33,340 nt of DNA from Candidatus Angelobacter sp. Gp1-AA117 (GCA_003223515.1 QHVI01000141.1:1-33340); one strand, 5' to 3'; positions 14,982-25,292 are shown, counted from the stretch's first letter. Made by a program: numbers and translations. The notes: generated by a model not told the origin, from the sequence alone.

Positions 14982-17900
14982 ATGACACCGTCGTCTTCCG
15001 TCAACAGTCCCGCAACCATGGCAGCCGTCAAGACGGTCTTCCACTTCCCTGCCTCTTACGCGCAGCAAAGACTGTGGTTCCTCGATCAGATGACGCCCGG
15101 AAGCGGCGCCTACAACATACCCTCGGCGGTGCACATAGAGGGGCCGCTGAATGTTGATGCTTTGCACAGGACGTTTCAGGAAATTGCCCGGCGGCATGAA
15201 ACCTTGCGCACCACATTTGCTGTGGTAAAGGGTGAACTCCAGCAGGTGATTGCTGAAGAGATTCCACTGGAACTTCCCCTGGAGGAACTGCGCCTTTCCC
15301 CTGCCGACCCCTGGGAGTCACAAGTCCGAGTACACGTGCAGAAAGAAGCCTGGGCGCCCTTTGATCTGGCTCAGGGGCCGCTCATCCGCCTGAAATTATT
15401 GCGGTTGCATGAACAGGATCACGTGCTGGTCATCGCCGTACACCACACCATCTACGATGGATGGTCCCTGGGGGTTCTGATACGGGAACTCTCTGTGCTG
15501 TACGCGGCCTTCTGCGAGGGAAAGCCTTCGCCACTGCCGGAGCTACCCATTCAATATGTGGACTATACCGACTGGCAACGCCAGTGGTTGAGCGGCCAGG
15601 TTCTGGATCAGCAGATTCATTATTGGAAGCAGCAACTGGCGGGAATCGAACCTCTGGAACTGCATACGGACCGGCCCCGGCCACTGGTGACTACCTATCG
15701 CGGCGACGTGGAAAAGGTCTCCATTTCCCGCGAAGTTACAGAACAATTGCGCAAGCTCAGCCAGCGCCATGACGCCACCATGTATATGGCTCTACTGGCT
15801 GCATTTCAGATGTTATTGGCACGGTACAGCGGGCAGCAGGATATCGCCGTCGGATGCCCGGTGGCTGGCCGCCCGCGGCCTGAGATGGAAGCCCTGATCG
15901 GTGTCTTCCTGAACACCCTGGTATTGCGGACCCAGGTGATTGGGAACGTGAGTTTTACCGGGTTGCTGAAGCAGGTCAGGGAAATCACATTACAGGCCTA
16001 TGCCCACCAGGATGTGCCCTTCGAGCGATTGGTTGAAGCTCTTCAACCTGAAAGAGACCTGGCCCGCACGCCGCTGTTTCAGGTCATGTTCGTCTTTCAG
16101 AATGTGCCATCTTCTTCAGGACTGCGACTGGGAACAGCGCGTCTGACGCCCTTCAACATTATCAACACCAATGCAAAATTCGACCTTACCCTTACTTTGA
16201 TCGACACAGAATCCGGGGTGAAGGGCACATTGGGGTACAGCACAGACCTGTTTGAAGCTGCCACCATGCAACGCCTGGTCGGTCACTTTGAGGCGCTGCT
16301 GGGCAGCATGGCTGCCGCTCCCGAGCAACAGCTTTCTCATCTCTCGTTGTTGACCGCAGCGGAAAAACAACTGCTTCTGGTGGACTGGAACCAGACCGCA
16401 GTGCCATTGCCGTTCAGTGAAGGCAAATACCTGCTTGATTTGTTGGAGGAGCAGGTGGCGCAAAAACCGCAGGCTGAAGCCGTGGTGCATGGAGCCCAGT
16501 CGCTCACCTATCGCGAACTGAACCACCAGGCGAACCAACTGGCACGCTACCTGAAAAAAGTGGGTGTGGGGCCCGAAGTTCGTGCCGGCATTTGCGTAGG
16601 GCGCAGCTTGAAGATGATCGTCGGCCTTCTGGGAATCATGAAAGCCGGCGGTGTTTATGTTCCGCTTGACCCTGAGTTTCCTCCGGAACGCGTGCGTTAC
16701 ATGCTGGAAGATTCGCAGGCATCGGTACTGCTGACTGAAAAGAAGCTGCTGTCACAGTTGCCTCCTTTTTCCGGACGCGTGATCAGTCTGGACGAGCAAT
16801 GGCCGGAGATTGAGCGTGAGAGTGGTGACAACCTGAAACGGGTGACATTTGGAGATAACCTCGCCTACCTGATCTACACTTCGGGCTCCACCGGGCGGCC
16901 CAAGGGAGTTGCCATCCGCCATAGCAGTACAGCGATTCTGGCCGCCTGGGCACGCAATGCCTATAGCGATGAAGAGTTACACGGGGTTCTGGCCTCCACC
17001 TCTATTTGCTTTGACGTTTCGATCTTTGAAATCTTCGTCACCTTGAGCTGTGGCGGCAGGATGCTTCTCGTCGGCAATGCCCTAGACCTGGCGGGAATGA
17101 CCAACCCCGATCAGGTGAAAGTAGTCACCACCGTGCCCTCAGCCATGCGCGAACTGGCCCGCATGAAAGCTATCCCGGAGTCGGTCCGGGTGATTGGCCT
17201 GGGCGGAGAGGCTGTGCCTGTGGGCCTTGCTCCCGAAATCTATGCGGCCAGTAAGGCGGAACGCATCCTCAATCTCTACGGCCCCTCGGAAGATACGACC
17301 TACACAACTTGCGCGCTGCTGCCCCGCACGGAGGAGCCGCTGAGAGTAGCTGTAGGACGCCCGGTACCGTTGACTCAAGTCTATGTTCTCGATGCGGATC
17401 TGAATCCTGTGCCTCTCGGAATTCCCGGAGAGTTGTATATCGGCGGCGCCGGGCTGGCGCGTGGCTACTGGAATCATCCTGAATTGACAGCCGGGCGTTT
17501 TGTGCCCAATCCTCTCAGCCAGCAAGGCGGAGAGCGCCTGTACCGCACTGGAGACCTGGTGCGCTACCGCGCCGACGGCAATCTGGAATTCCTGCGCCGC
17601 CTCGATCACCAGGTGAAGATTCGCGGACACCGGATTGAATTGGGAGAAATCGAGGCGGTACTGGAGGAACAGCCCGGCATCCGGCAGGCCGTGGTGCTCG
17701 CCCGTGAAGATGACCCGGGTGAAAAATGGCTGGTGGCTTATGTGGTGGCGGAGGGCGCCGTCAGCGCAGATGAACTGCAACAGGCATTGAAGCAGCGCAT
17801 TCCCGAATACATGGTGCCCGGCGCCTTCGTCATGCTGGACGAGCTGCCGCTGACGCCCAATGGAAAAATCAATCGCAAGGCGTTACCCACTCCGGCCAGA

Positions 17901-20900
17901 GGCCGCGCCGGCGCGAAGGCAGCTTACGTCGCTCCGGGCACCCCGGAAGAAGAGGCGCTGGCCCAGATCTGGTGTTCCGTCCTGCGGCTGGACCGCGTAG
18001 GAGTGCAGGACAACTTTTTTGATGTGGGCGGCCACTCGCTTCTGGCTACCCAACTGCTGGCGCGCATAAGAGATGTTTTCAACGTAGAGATTCCGTTGCT
18101 CCAGGTCTTTGAACATCCAACCATTGCCGGCCTGGCCGCCATCATCAGCAATCCCTCTTCTGAGAACTCTTTGCCCCAGCTCATGGCTGTGCCTGCGGCG
18201 GCTTCTCCGAAATCACCGGACCACTTCGACAACAATGGTGCGCAGCCTGCGGCCGTCAGGGAGTCCTTCTCTTACCCTGCCTCTTTTGCCCAGCAGCGGC
18301 TCTGGCTGATTGACCGGCTCGAACCTGGCCTGCCCACTTACAACGTAACTTTTGCCGTGCGCATTCAAGGGCCGCTGGATGCAGGCATTTTGCAAAAGAG
18401 CTTCCAGGAAATCGTCAACCGCCATGAGAGCCTGCGAACTACCTTCATGGCGGATGGCGGCGAACCCCAGCAGGTAATTCATGCCGAATTGGAAGTAAAG
18501 CTGCCGCTTTCTGACCTGCGTTCGGTCCCGCCCGAACAGCGGGAGGCAGAAGCCACCCGACGCATTGAAAAAGAAGCGCGTTCGCCCTTTGACCTGGTTC
18601 ACGGCCCGCTATTGCGGGTGGAATTGCTTCAACTGGATGATCACGATCATGTGGTGACGATGAATGTCCATCACATCGTCGCCGACGCCTGGTCCATTGG
18701 CGTCCTGGTGCGCGAACTCTCTCTGCTTTACAACGCATTCAGTGCCGGGAAGCCTTCGCCGCTGCCGGACCTGCCGATTCAATATGTGGATTACACTGCC
18801 TGGCAACGCGAGTGGTTGCAGGGAGAAGTGCTGGAAGAGCAGATTCGTTACTGGAAACAGCAGCTCGCCGGAGTTGCCCCACTGGATCTCCCGTCAGACT
18901 GGCCGCGTCCTCAGGTCGTGACCTATCAGGGAACTACCAGGACATTCACCATTCCCGTAGGCCTCGTGGACAAGCTGAAAGAACTTGGCCGCCAGCAGGG
19001 CGCAACGCTGTATATGACCTTGCTGGCAGCATTTCAGGCGTTGCTCTATCGCTACAGCGGACAGCAGGACATCGCCGTGGGATCGCCGATTGCCGGACGG
19101 CGGCGGCAGGAAATGGAGCCTCTGATCGGCTTCTTCGTCAACACCCTGGTTTTGCGGGTGGATGTTTCCGGAGAGACAGGCTTCATGCAACTGCTGAAGC
19201 AGGTAAGGGAAACAACTCTGGAAGCCTATGCCCACCAGGATGCGCCCTTTGAAAGGCTGGTGGAGATCATTCAGCCCGAACGCGACCTCTCCCGCACGCC
19301 TCTGTTCCAGGTGATGTTTGTCCTGCAAAATACGCCCCCGTGGGCGCTGGAGTTTGGTTCCGCCAAACTCTCCTCGTTTCCTTTTGTCACCGGAACGGCA
19401 AAGTTCAATCTCACATTAATTCTCAGCGAGAACAATTCAGAATTACAGGGAGGATTTGGTTACAGCAGCGATCTCTTCGACCAGGACACGATCGAGCGCA
19501 TGATTCAGCATTTCCAGAAACTGCTGGGCGGCATTGTCGCCGCGCCCCACCGTAATCTGGGCGAACTGCCGTTGCTCACGCGGGAAGAAGAAAAACAGGT
19601 CATTGAAGAGTGGAACCTTACTGGCAAGTCATATCGGCAGGAATACTGGGTCCATGAGATGTTCGCGGAACAAGCCGCAAAAGCCCCCCATGACATAGCT
19701 GTAACTTATGAATCGGAGCAGTGGACGTATGCGGAATTGGATCAAAGGTCGAACCAGTTGGCCCATTACCTGATTGCCCACGGCGTGCGCCCGGATGACC
19801 GAGTTGGTCTGTGCCTGAAGCGCAGTCTCAGGATGATTGTGGGAATCACTCAATGCAGTGTGGAAGCGCCCCGCTTAAAGATGGACGGCGAGAACCTTGC
19901 TTACGTCATCTATACATCTGGCTCTACGGGAAAGCCCAAAGGCGTTGCCCTGCCTCATCGTGTGCTGTCCAACCTGATCCAGTGGCAGGTTGAGAGCTTT
20001 GCCTTTGTCCTGAAGAATACTTTGCAATTCACATCGCTGAGTTTTGATGTCTCTGTGCAGGAAATCTTCAGCACGCTGGCCGCCGGCGGAGTTCTCCATT
20101 TGATCGATGATGATAAGCGCAAAGACATTCCCCAGCTTCGGCATCTCATCAGTCAGAAGCAGGTTGAACGCATCTTCCTGCCCTTCGTGGCTCTCGATTA
20201 CCTCAGCAAGGCTTATCTGGAAGAGGACTCACCGGAATGTCCTCTGCGCGAGGTGCTCTGTGGCGGTGAACAGTTACAGATTACTCCTGCCATCATGGAG
20301 TTGTTCCAGCGCGTGAAGAACGGGGTGCTGGTAAACCATTACGGCCCCAGTGAGACCCATCTTTCCCATTCCTATACGCTTCGCGGGGATAGCCGGAAAT
20401 GGCCAAAGCTGCCTCCCATCGGCAAGGCTGTCGCCAACGCCCAACTCTATGTCCTGAATCAATGGATGCAAACGGCCCCTGTAGGCATTCCCGGTGAGCT
20501 TTTTATCTCCGGGACGCAAGTGGCGCGGGGCTATTTGAACAGACCTGACTTGACCGCGGAAAGATTCCTGCCCAATCCCTTCAGCCACACTGCCGGAAAC
20601 CGTCTGTACAAAACTGGTGATATCGTCCGCTGGCGCAAAGATGGCGAGATGGAATTCCTGGGACGCGCCGATAGCCAAGTAAAAATTCGCGGCTACCGCA
20701 TCGAGCTTGGGGAGATCGAAACCGTGCTGCGCGAGCATCCGGCCGTGGAGCAGGCAGTAGTGATCGTTCGCGAAGACGAGTTGAAACAGAAGCGGCTGAT
20801 TGCCTACCTGGTGCTGCGCCAGCAGATCGCCACCAGTGAATTGCGTGAGGAACTCCAAGGCCGCCTGCCCGAATACATGGTGCCTTCGGTCTTCATGGTG

Positions 20901-23900
20901 CTGGAGAAAATCCCGCTTACCCCGAACGGCAAAACCGACCGCCGCGCACTGCCTGCGCCTCCAACCGATCGCACCGCTTCCCAACAAACAGGCGTTGCGC
21001 CGCGCACACCCACGGAAGAATTGCTGGCACAGATATGGTCGGCGGTGCTGGGCCGCACCCAGATCAGCATGGAAGACGACTTCTTTGCTATCGGCGGACA
21101 TTCCCTGCTGGCTACCCAGGTTACAGCGCGCATAAAAAATATTTTCAAAGCGGAAGTGCCATTGCGCCGCATGTTTGAGGCCCCCACCATCGCTAAGCTG
21201 GCAAAAGTTCTCGACCAGTTGACGGCCTCTGCTCCGGAACAGATATCGCAACCGCTGCGTCGCATTCCCACGGATGAGGCTTTCAGCGTTCCTCTCTCCT
21301 ATGCACAGCAGCGCCTCTGGTTTGTCGACCAGCTCACGCCTGGGAACACGGTCTACAACATGCCGGTGTTTGTCAGGATTGCCGGCCCTCTCAACCTGCA
21401 AGCTCTGCAGTTGACGCTGCAGGAGATCGTCCGCCGGCACGAATCATTGCGCACCCGCTTTGCCATTGTCGATGGCGAGCCACGGCAGATTGTCTACTCG
21501 GCTGCTGATCTCGATTTGCCGCTGCTGGATTTCTCCTCTTTGCCGGAAGAACAGCGCCAGGCAGAAGCCCGGAAAATTGCGGTGGCGGAAGCACAATCGC
21601 CTTTCAATCTCGAGAGCGGCCCGCTCTTCCGCGTAAAGCTTGTGCGGCTGGCCGGCGATGACCACGTGCTGGTCACCAACATGCACCACATCATCTCCGA
21701 TGGCTGGTCCATCGGTGTGTTGATGCGTGAAGTATCAGTGCTCTATCAGGCATTCAGCGAAGGACGTCCTTCCCCACTGCCTGAACTCGAGATCCAATAC
21801 CCCGATTACAGCGCGTGGCAGCGGGACTGGCTGCGGGGCGAAGTCCTGGATCAGCAGATCAACTATTGGAGAGAGCAACTCTCGGGCGTTGCTCCGCTGG
21901 AGTTGCCCCTCGACCGGCCCCGGCCTGCGGTGATGACCTTCCGTGGTGCTGCTGAAGCGGTGACCGTTCCGGCTGCCACAACCGAGAAGCTGCGCAAACT
22001 CGGCCAGCGCCATGGCGCAACTTTATATATGACGCTGCTGGCCGCATTCCAGGTATTGCTCTCCCGCTACAGCGGGCAGCAGGATATTGCTGTAGGTTCA
22101 CCGATAGCCGGGCGGCAGCGTCCCGAATTGGAACCATTAATTGGGTTCTTTATCAATACCCTGGTATTACGCTCGCGGCTTTCCGACGAATTGAGCTTCA
22201 CCCAGTTGCTGAACCAGGTGCGCGAGACCACGTTGCAGGCGTACGCGCATCAGGATGTGCCCTTCGAAAAACTGGTGGAAGCGATTCATCCGGAAAGAAA
22301 CCTCGACCGCACGCCGCTCTTCCAGGTCATGTTCATCCTGCAGAATGCACCCCAATCCGGATTGCAGTTGGGGTCCGCCCGGCTGCTGCCCTTCAATATC
22401 GGTGGCAACACCGCAAAATTTGACCTCACGCTCTCCTTCACCGAGGTCGATTCCGGCCTCTCAGGCGGCTTGGGATACAGCACTGACCTATTCGAAGCAG
22501 CCACCGTCCAGCGCATGATTGACCATTACTGCATGTTGCTGGAAAGCGTTGCCGCGGATGCCGAGCGGGAGCTTGCCGCTCTTCAGTTGTTGCCTGAAGC
22601 TGAGAAGCAACTGCTGCTGGTGGAGTGGAACAACACTGCTGTGCCTTTGCCCTTCGGCGAAGGTAAATACCTGCTCGATCTGATGGAAGAGCAGGTGGAG
22701 CAAAGGCCGGAAGCTGAAGCCGTGGTGCACGGAACGCAATCGCTTACCTATCGCGAGTTGAACCACCGGGCCAACCAACTGGCGCGCTATCTGAAGAAGC
22801 TGGGCGTTGGGCCTGAAGTTCGCGTAGGGATCTGTGTGGAGCGCAGCTTCAGGATGATCTTCGGCCTGCTGGGAATCATGAAGGCGGGCGGGATTTATGT
22901 GCCGCTTGATCCTGAGTATCCGTCCGAGCGCGTCTGTTACATGCTGGAAGATTCGCAGGCATCAGTTCTGTTGACCGAACAGAAACTCCTGTCCCAGTTA
23001 CCTCCTTATTCAGGACGGGTGATCAGTCTGGACGAGCAATGGCCGGAGATCGAACGCGAGAGTGGTGACAACCTGTCACGGACAACCTTCGGGGACAATC
23101 TGGCTTATCTGATCTACACTTCCGGTTCCACCGGCCGGCCCAAGGGAGTTGCCATCCGCCATAGCAGTGCCGCGATTCTGGTGGCCTGGACACGCCATAT
23201 CTATAGCGATGAAGAGTTGCATGGAGTTCTTGCCTCTACCTCGATCTGCTTCGATGTCTCCATCTTTGAAATCTTCATGACCTTGAGCTGCGGCGGGAGA
23301 ATGCTGCTGGTCGGGAATGCTCTCGATCTGGCGGAAATGACCAATCCGGATCAGGTGAAAGTAGTGACCACCGTGCCCTCGGCCATGCGCGAACTGGCGC
23401 GCATGAAGGCCATTCCCAACTCGGTGCGCGCGATTGGCCTGGGTGGAGAGGCCGTGCCCGTAGGCTTGGCTCCCGAACTTTATGAGGCCAGCCAGGCAGA
23501 GCGGGTGCTCAATCTCTACGGACCTTCCGAAGATACCACCTACACGACCTGCGCCTTGTTGACGCGTACTCACGAGCCGCTGAGAGTAGCCGTAGGACGG
23601 CCAGTGCCTTATACGCGGCTCTATGTTCTCGATAGGGCGATGAATCCTGTGCCTCTCGGAATTCCCGGCGAGCTATATATCGGCGGCTCGGGGCTGGCCC
23701 GCGGCTACTGGAACCATCCTGAACTCACGGCAGAACGGTTCGTGCCCAATTCTCTAAGTCAACAAGGTGGAGAGCGTCTCTACCGCACCGGAGACCTGGT
23801 GCGCTATCGCGCCGATGGCAATCTGGAATTCCTGAGCCGTCTCGATCACCAGGTAAAAATTCGCGGACACCGTATTGAATTGGGAGAAATCGAGGCGGTG

Positions 23901-25292
23901 CTGGAGGAACAACCCAACATCAGGCAGGCCGTAGTTCTGGCCCGCGAAGATGAGCCCGGCGAAAAGCGCCTGGTGGCTTATGTAGTGGCTGAAGCTGAAG
24001 CCACCGTGAGCGCCGATGAACTGCAAGCTGCCTTGAAGCAGCGCATTCCCGAATACATGGTGCCCGGCGCCTTCGTCATGCTGGAAGAAATGCCGCTCAC
24101 GCCTAATGGAAAGATCAACCGCAAGGCCCTGCCTGCTCCGGAAAAGGGCCGTGCTGCTGCCCGCGCAGCCTATGTCGCCCCGCGCACTGCTGAGGAAGAA
24201 ACTCTGGCACAAATATGGTGCGAAGCCCTGGGACTCGAGCGTGTAGGAGTAGAAGATAACTTCTTCGATCTAGGAGGACACTCGCTCCTCGCGGTCCGAC
24301 TCCGAGCGATGCTGCGGAATCGCCTGAACTACAACGTGACCCTCGTCGATCTCTTCCAGAACCTGACCATCGCCAGAATGGCACAGCGAATGGGACAGGC
24401 TGCGGAACACCTGCCGCACCAGATATTGATTCCTATTCAACCTCAGGGAACCGCGAGTCCGATCTTCTGCATACATCCGATTGGCGGGCAGGTGTTTTGT
24501 TACAACCTGTTGTCCCGGGAACTGGGAACCGATCGCCCCTTCTACGGCCTGCAGGCAACTGCTGCAGAGTCAGCCGGCACCATTGAAGAGATGGCCTCCA
24601 TTTACGTCCGGGAGATTCGTAAGGTCCAGCAGCACGGCCCCTATTTGCTCTCTGGCTGGTCCATGGGCGGCCTCATTGCATTCGAAATGGCGCGCCAGTT
24701 GAAAGGCGAGGGTGAATCCATTGCGCTGCTGGCGCTGTTTGATACTTATCCGCCTTCCCGCAATCGTTTACCAAATTACGAAAGCACAAACCAGTCGCCG
24801 GTTCTTATTCGCTTCGCCCTGGAGATGGCCCGCTCTCTGGGCAGGGACATCACCGCTCTGCAATCGCAGTTCGCACAGCTTTCGCCGGAAGAACAGAAAG
24901 CGCTGGTGCTCAACCAACTCGTCGAGGCCGAAGTGCTGCCCCAGAACAACGCCAATGCCGAAGCAGAATTCACGCACATGCTGGATATCTACGCCCGTAA
25001 CCTGCATGCCATGGAAATCTACTCTCCTGCCCCGCAGGACCAGAGCCTCGTGCTCTTTAAAGCTTCAGCAAGAGACAATCCGGAAGAAATAGCCGCAGAA
25101 TGGAACGCAACCGCGAAACAAGGTGTAGACCTCCACGTAATCAACGGCAATCACTACACCATCCTCCAGCGCCCCAACGTGGCAACATTGGCAGACGGCC
25201 TGAAGAAAAGCATGGCTACGGCACAACCGGCGAACACCCCTCACCACAAAGGGCACAAAGGTTTCACGAAGGCCACAGAGGAAAGCTGTTGA
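14982..25292 (+). CDS. Non-ribosomal peptide synthetase, modules 3-5 with terminal thioesterase (C-A-PCP-C-A*-PCP-C-A-PCP-TE)
   Basis: The 3436-aa terminal synthetase has three elongation modules and a release domain. C domains carry HHTIYDGW (154), HHIVADAW (1230) and HHIISDGW (2235), all with HHxxxD intact. PCP serines are 1019, 2041 and 3101. The first and third A domains (YTSGSTG at 632 and 2712) share one code, about DVFTGGLTYK, and are near-duplicates. The middle A domain (A*) goes from LRMIVGI directly to TQCSVEAP and [13 protein letters not shown] near 1617-1640. It lacks about 65-70 residues including core A2 (LKAGGxYVPLDP), while its code region (about DVQFLGHLSK, resembling proline codes in DVQ..H) remains. 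The TE (about 3148-3420) has GWSMGG (Ser3227), a likely Asp in LFDTYPP and His3391, predicting hydrolysis or cyclisation. The last 15 residues are translated from a dispersed repeat. Confidence 0.95.
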   Translation: MTPSSSVNSPATMAAVKTVFHFPASYAQQRLWFLDQMTPGSGAYNIPSAVHIEGPLNVDALHRTFQEIARRHETLRTTFAVVKGELQQVIAEEIPLELPLEELRLSPADPWESQVRVHVQKEAWAPFDLAQGPLIRLKLLRLHEQDHVLVIAVHHTIYDGWSLGVLIRELSVLYAAFCEGKPSPLPELPIQYVDYTDWQRQWLSGQVLDQQIHYWKQQLAGIEPLELHTDRPRPLVTTYRGDVEKVSISREVTEQLRKLSQRHDATMYMALLAAFQMLLARYSGQQDIAVGCPVAGRPRPEMEALIGVFLNTLVLRTQVIGNVSFTGLLKQVREITLQAYAHQDVPFERLVEALQPERDLARTPLFQVMFVFQNVPSSSGLRLGTARLTPFNIINTNAKFDLTLTLIDTESGVKGTLGYSTDLFEAATMQRLVGHFEALLGSMAAAPEQQLSHLSLLTAAEKQLLLVDWNQTAVPLPFSEGKYLLDLLEEQVAQKPQAEAVVHGAQSLTYRELNHQANQLARYLKKVGVGPEVRAGICVGRSLKMIVGLLGIMKAGGVYVPLDPEFPPERVRYMLEDSQASVLLTEKKLLSQLPPFSGRVISLDEQWPEIERESGDNLKRVTFGDNLAYLIYTSGSTGRPKGVAIRHSSTAILAAWARNAYSDEELHGVLASTSICFDVSIFEIFVTLSCGGRMLLVGNALDLAGMTNPDQVKVVTTVPSAMRELARMKAIPESVRVIGLGGEAVPVGLAPEIYAASKAERILNLYGPSEDTTYTTCALLPRTEEPLRVAVGRPVPLTQVYVLDADLNPVPLGIPGELYIGGAGLARGYWNHPELTAGRFVPNPLSQQGGERLYRTGDLVRYRADGNLEFLRRLDHQVKIRGHRIELGEIEAVLEEQPGIRQAVVLAREDDPGEKWLVAYVVAEGAVSADELQQALKQRIPEYMVPGAFVMLDELPLTPNGKINRKALPTPARGRAGAKAAYVAPGTPEEEALAQIWCSVLRLDRVGVQDNFFDVGGHSLLATQLLARIRDVFNVEIPLLQVFEHPTIAGLAAIISNPSSENSLPQLMAVPAAASPKSPDHFDNNGAQPAAVRESFSYPASFAQQRLWLIDRLEPGLPTYNVTFAVRIQGPLDAGILQKSFQEIVNRHESLRTTFMADGGEPQQVIHAELEVKLPLSDLRSVPPEQREAEATRRIEKEARSPFDLVHGPLLRVELLQLDDHDHVVTMNVHHIVADAWSIGVLVRELSLLYNAFSAGKPSPLPDLPIQYVDYTAWQREWLQGEVLEEQIRYWKQQLAGVAPLDLPSDWPRPQVVTYQGTTRTFTIPVGLVDKLKELGRQQGATLYMTLLAAFQALLYRYSGQQDIAVGSPIAGRRRQEMEPLIGFFVNTLVLRVDVSGETGFMQLLKQVRETTLEAYAHQDAPFERLVEIIQPERDLSRTPLFQVMFVLQNTPPWALEFGSAKLSSFPFVTGTAKFNLTLILSENNSELQGGFGYSSDLFDQDTIERMIQHFQKLLGGIVAAPHRNLGELPLLTREEEKQVIEEWNLTGKSYRQEYWVHEMFAEQAAKAPHDIAVTYESEQWTYAELDQRSNQLAHYLIAHGVRPDDRVGLCLKRSLRMIVGITQCSVEAPRLKMDGENLAYVIYTSGSTGKPKGVALPHRVLSNLIQWQVESFAFVLKNTLQFTSLSFDVSVQEIFSTLAAGGVLHLIDDDKRKDIPQLRHLISQKQVERIFLPFVALDYLSKAYLEEDSPECPLREVLCGGEQLQITPAIMELFQRVKNGVLVNHYGPSETHLSHSYTLRGDSRKWPKLPPIGKAVANAQLYVLNQWMQTAPVGIPGELFISGTQVARGYLNRPDLTAERFLPNPFSHTAGNRLYKTGDIVRWRKDGEMEFLGRADSQVKIRGYRIELGEIETVLREHPAVEQAVVIVREDELKQKRLIAYLVLRQQIATSELREELQGRLPEYMVPSVFMVLEKIPLTPNGKTDRRALPAPPTDRTASQQTGVAPRTPTEELLAQIWSAVLGRTQISMEDDFFAIGGHSLLATQVTARIKNIFKAEVPLRRMFEAPTIAKLAKVLDQLTASAPEQISQPLRRIPTDEAFSVPLSYAQQRLWFVDQLTPGNTVYNMPVFVRIAGPLNLQALQLTLQEIVRRHESLRTRFAIVDGEPRQIVYSAADLDLPLLDFSSLPEEQRQAEARKIAVAEAQSPFNLESGPLFRVKLVRLAGDDHVLVTNMHHIISDGWSIGVLMREVSVLYQAFSEGRPSPLPELEIQYPDYSAWQRDWLRGEVLDQQINYWREQLSGVAPLELPLDRPRPAVMTFRGAAEAVTVPAATTEKLRKLGQRHGATLYMTLLAAFQVLLSRYSGQQDIAVGSPIAGRQRPELEPLIGFFINTLVLRSRLSDELSFTQLLNQVRETTLQAYAHQDVPFEKLVEAIHPERNLDRTPLFQVMFILQNAPQSGLQLGSARLLPFNIGGNTAKFDLTLSFTEVDSGLSGGLGYSTDLFEAATVQRMIDHYCMLLESVAADAERELAALQLLPEAEKQLLLVEWNNTAVPLPFGEGKYLLDLMEEQVEQRPEAEAVVHGTQSLTYRELNHRANQLARYLKKLGVGPEVRVGICVERSFRMIFGLLGIMKAGGIYVPLDPEYPSERVCYMLEDSQASVLLTEQKLLSQLPPYSGRVISLDEQWPEIERESGDNLSRTTFGDNLAYLIYTSGSTGRPKGVAIRHSSAAILVAWTRHIYSDEELHGVLASTSICFDVSIFEIFMTLSCGGRMLLVGNALDLAEMTNPDQVKVVTTVPSAMRELARMKAIPNSVRAIGLGGEAVPVGLAPELYEASQAERVLNLYGPSEDTTYTTCALLTRTHEPLRVAVGRPVPYTRLYVLDRAMNPVPLGIPGELYIGGSGLARGYWNHPELTAERFVPNSLSQQGGERLYRTGDLVRYRADGNLEFLSRLDHQVKIRGHRIELGEIEAVLEEQPNIRQAVVLAREDEPGEKRLVAYVVAEAEATVSADELQAALKQRIPEYMVPGAFVMLEEMPLTPNGKINRKALPAPEKGRAAARAAYVAPRTAEEETLAQIWCEALGLERVGVEDNFFDLGGHSLLAVRLRAMLRNRLNYNVTLVDLFQNLTIARMAQRMGQAAEHLPHQILIPIQPQGTASPIFCIHPIGGQVFCYNLLSRELGTDRPFYGLQATAAESAGTIEEMASIYVREIRKVQQHGPYLLSGWSMGGLIAFEMARQLKGEGESIALLALFDTYPPSRNRLPNYESTNQSPVLIRFALEMARSLGRDITALQSQFAQLSPEEQKALVLNQLVEAEVLPQNNANAEAEFTHMLDIYARNLHAMEIYSPAPQDQSLVLFKASARDNPEEIAAEWNATAKQGVDLHVINGNHYTILQRPNVATLADGLKKSMATAQPANTPHHKGHKGFTKATEESC
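16360..18045 (+). repeat. Internal duplication, copy A (A-PCP of module 3)
   Basis: About 1.69 kb covering the adenylation and carrier domains of module 3 is closely matched by 22600-24291 (offset about 6240-6246 bases). Long runs of identical sequence are visible, for example around 16780-16810 against 23020-23050. The boundaries are approximate. Confidence 0.8.
22600..24291 (+). repeat. Internal duplication, copy B (A-PCP of module 5)
   Basis: This is the partner of the copy at 16360-18045. The only visible length difference is six bases, giving two extra residues in an EAEATV stretch. The shared specificity code suggests modules 3 and 5 add the same amino acid. Confidence 0.8.
25245..25287 (+). 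repeat. Dispersed A/G-rich repeat, copy 3, forming the NRPS C-terminal tail
   Basis: The repeat (ACCACAAAGGGCACAAAGG, then TTTCACGAAGGCC) lies inside the last codons of the terminal NRPS. It encodes HHKGHKGFTKATEES just before the stop, beyond the end of the thioesterase fold. Confidence 0.75.
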
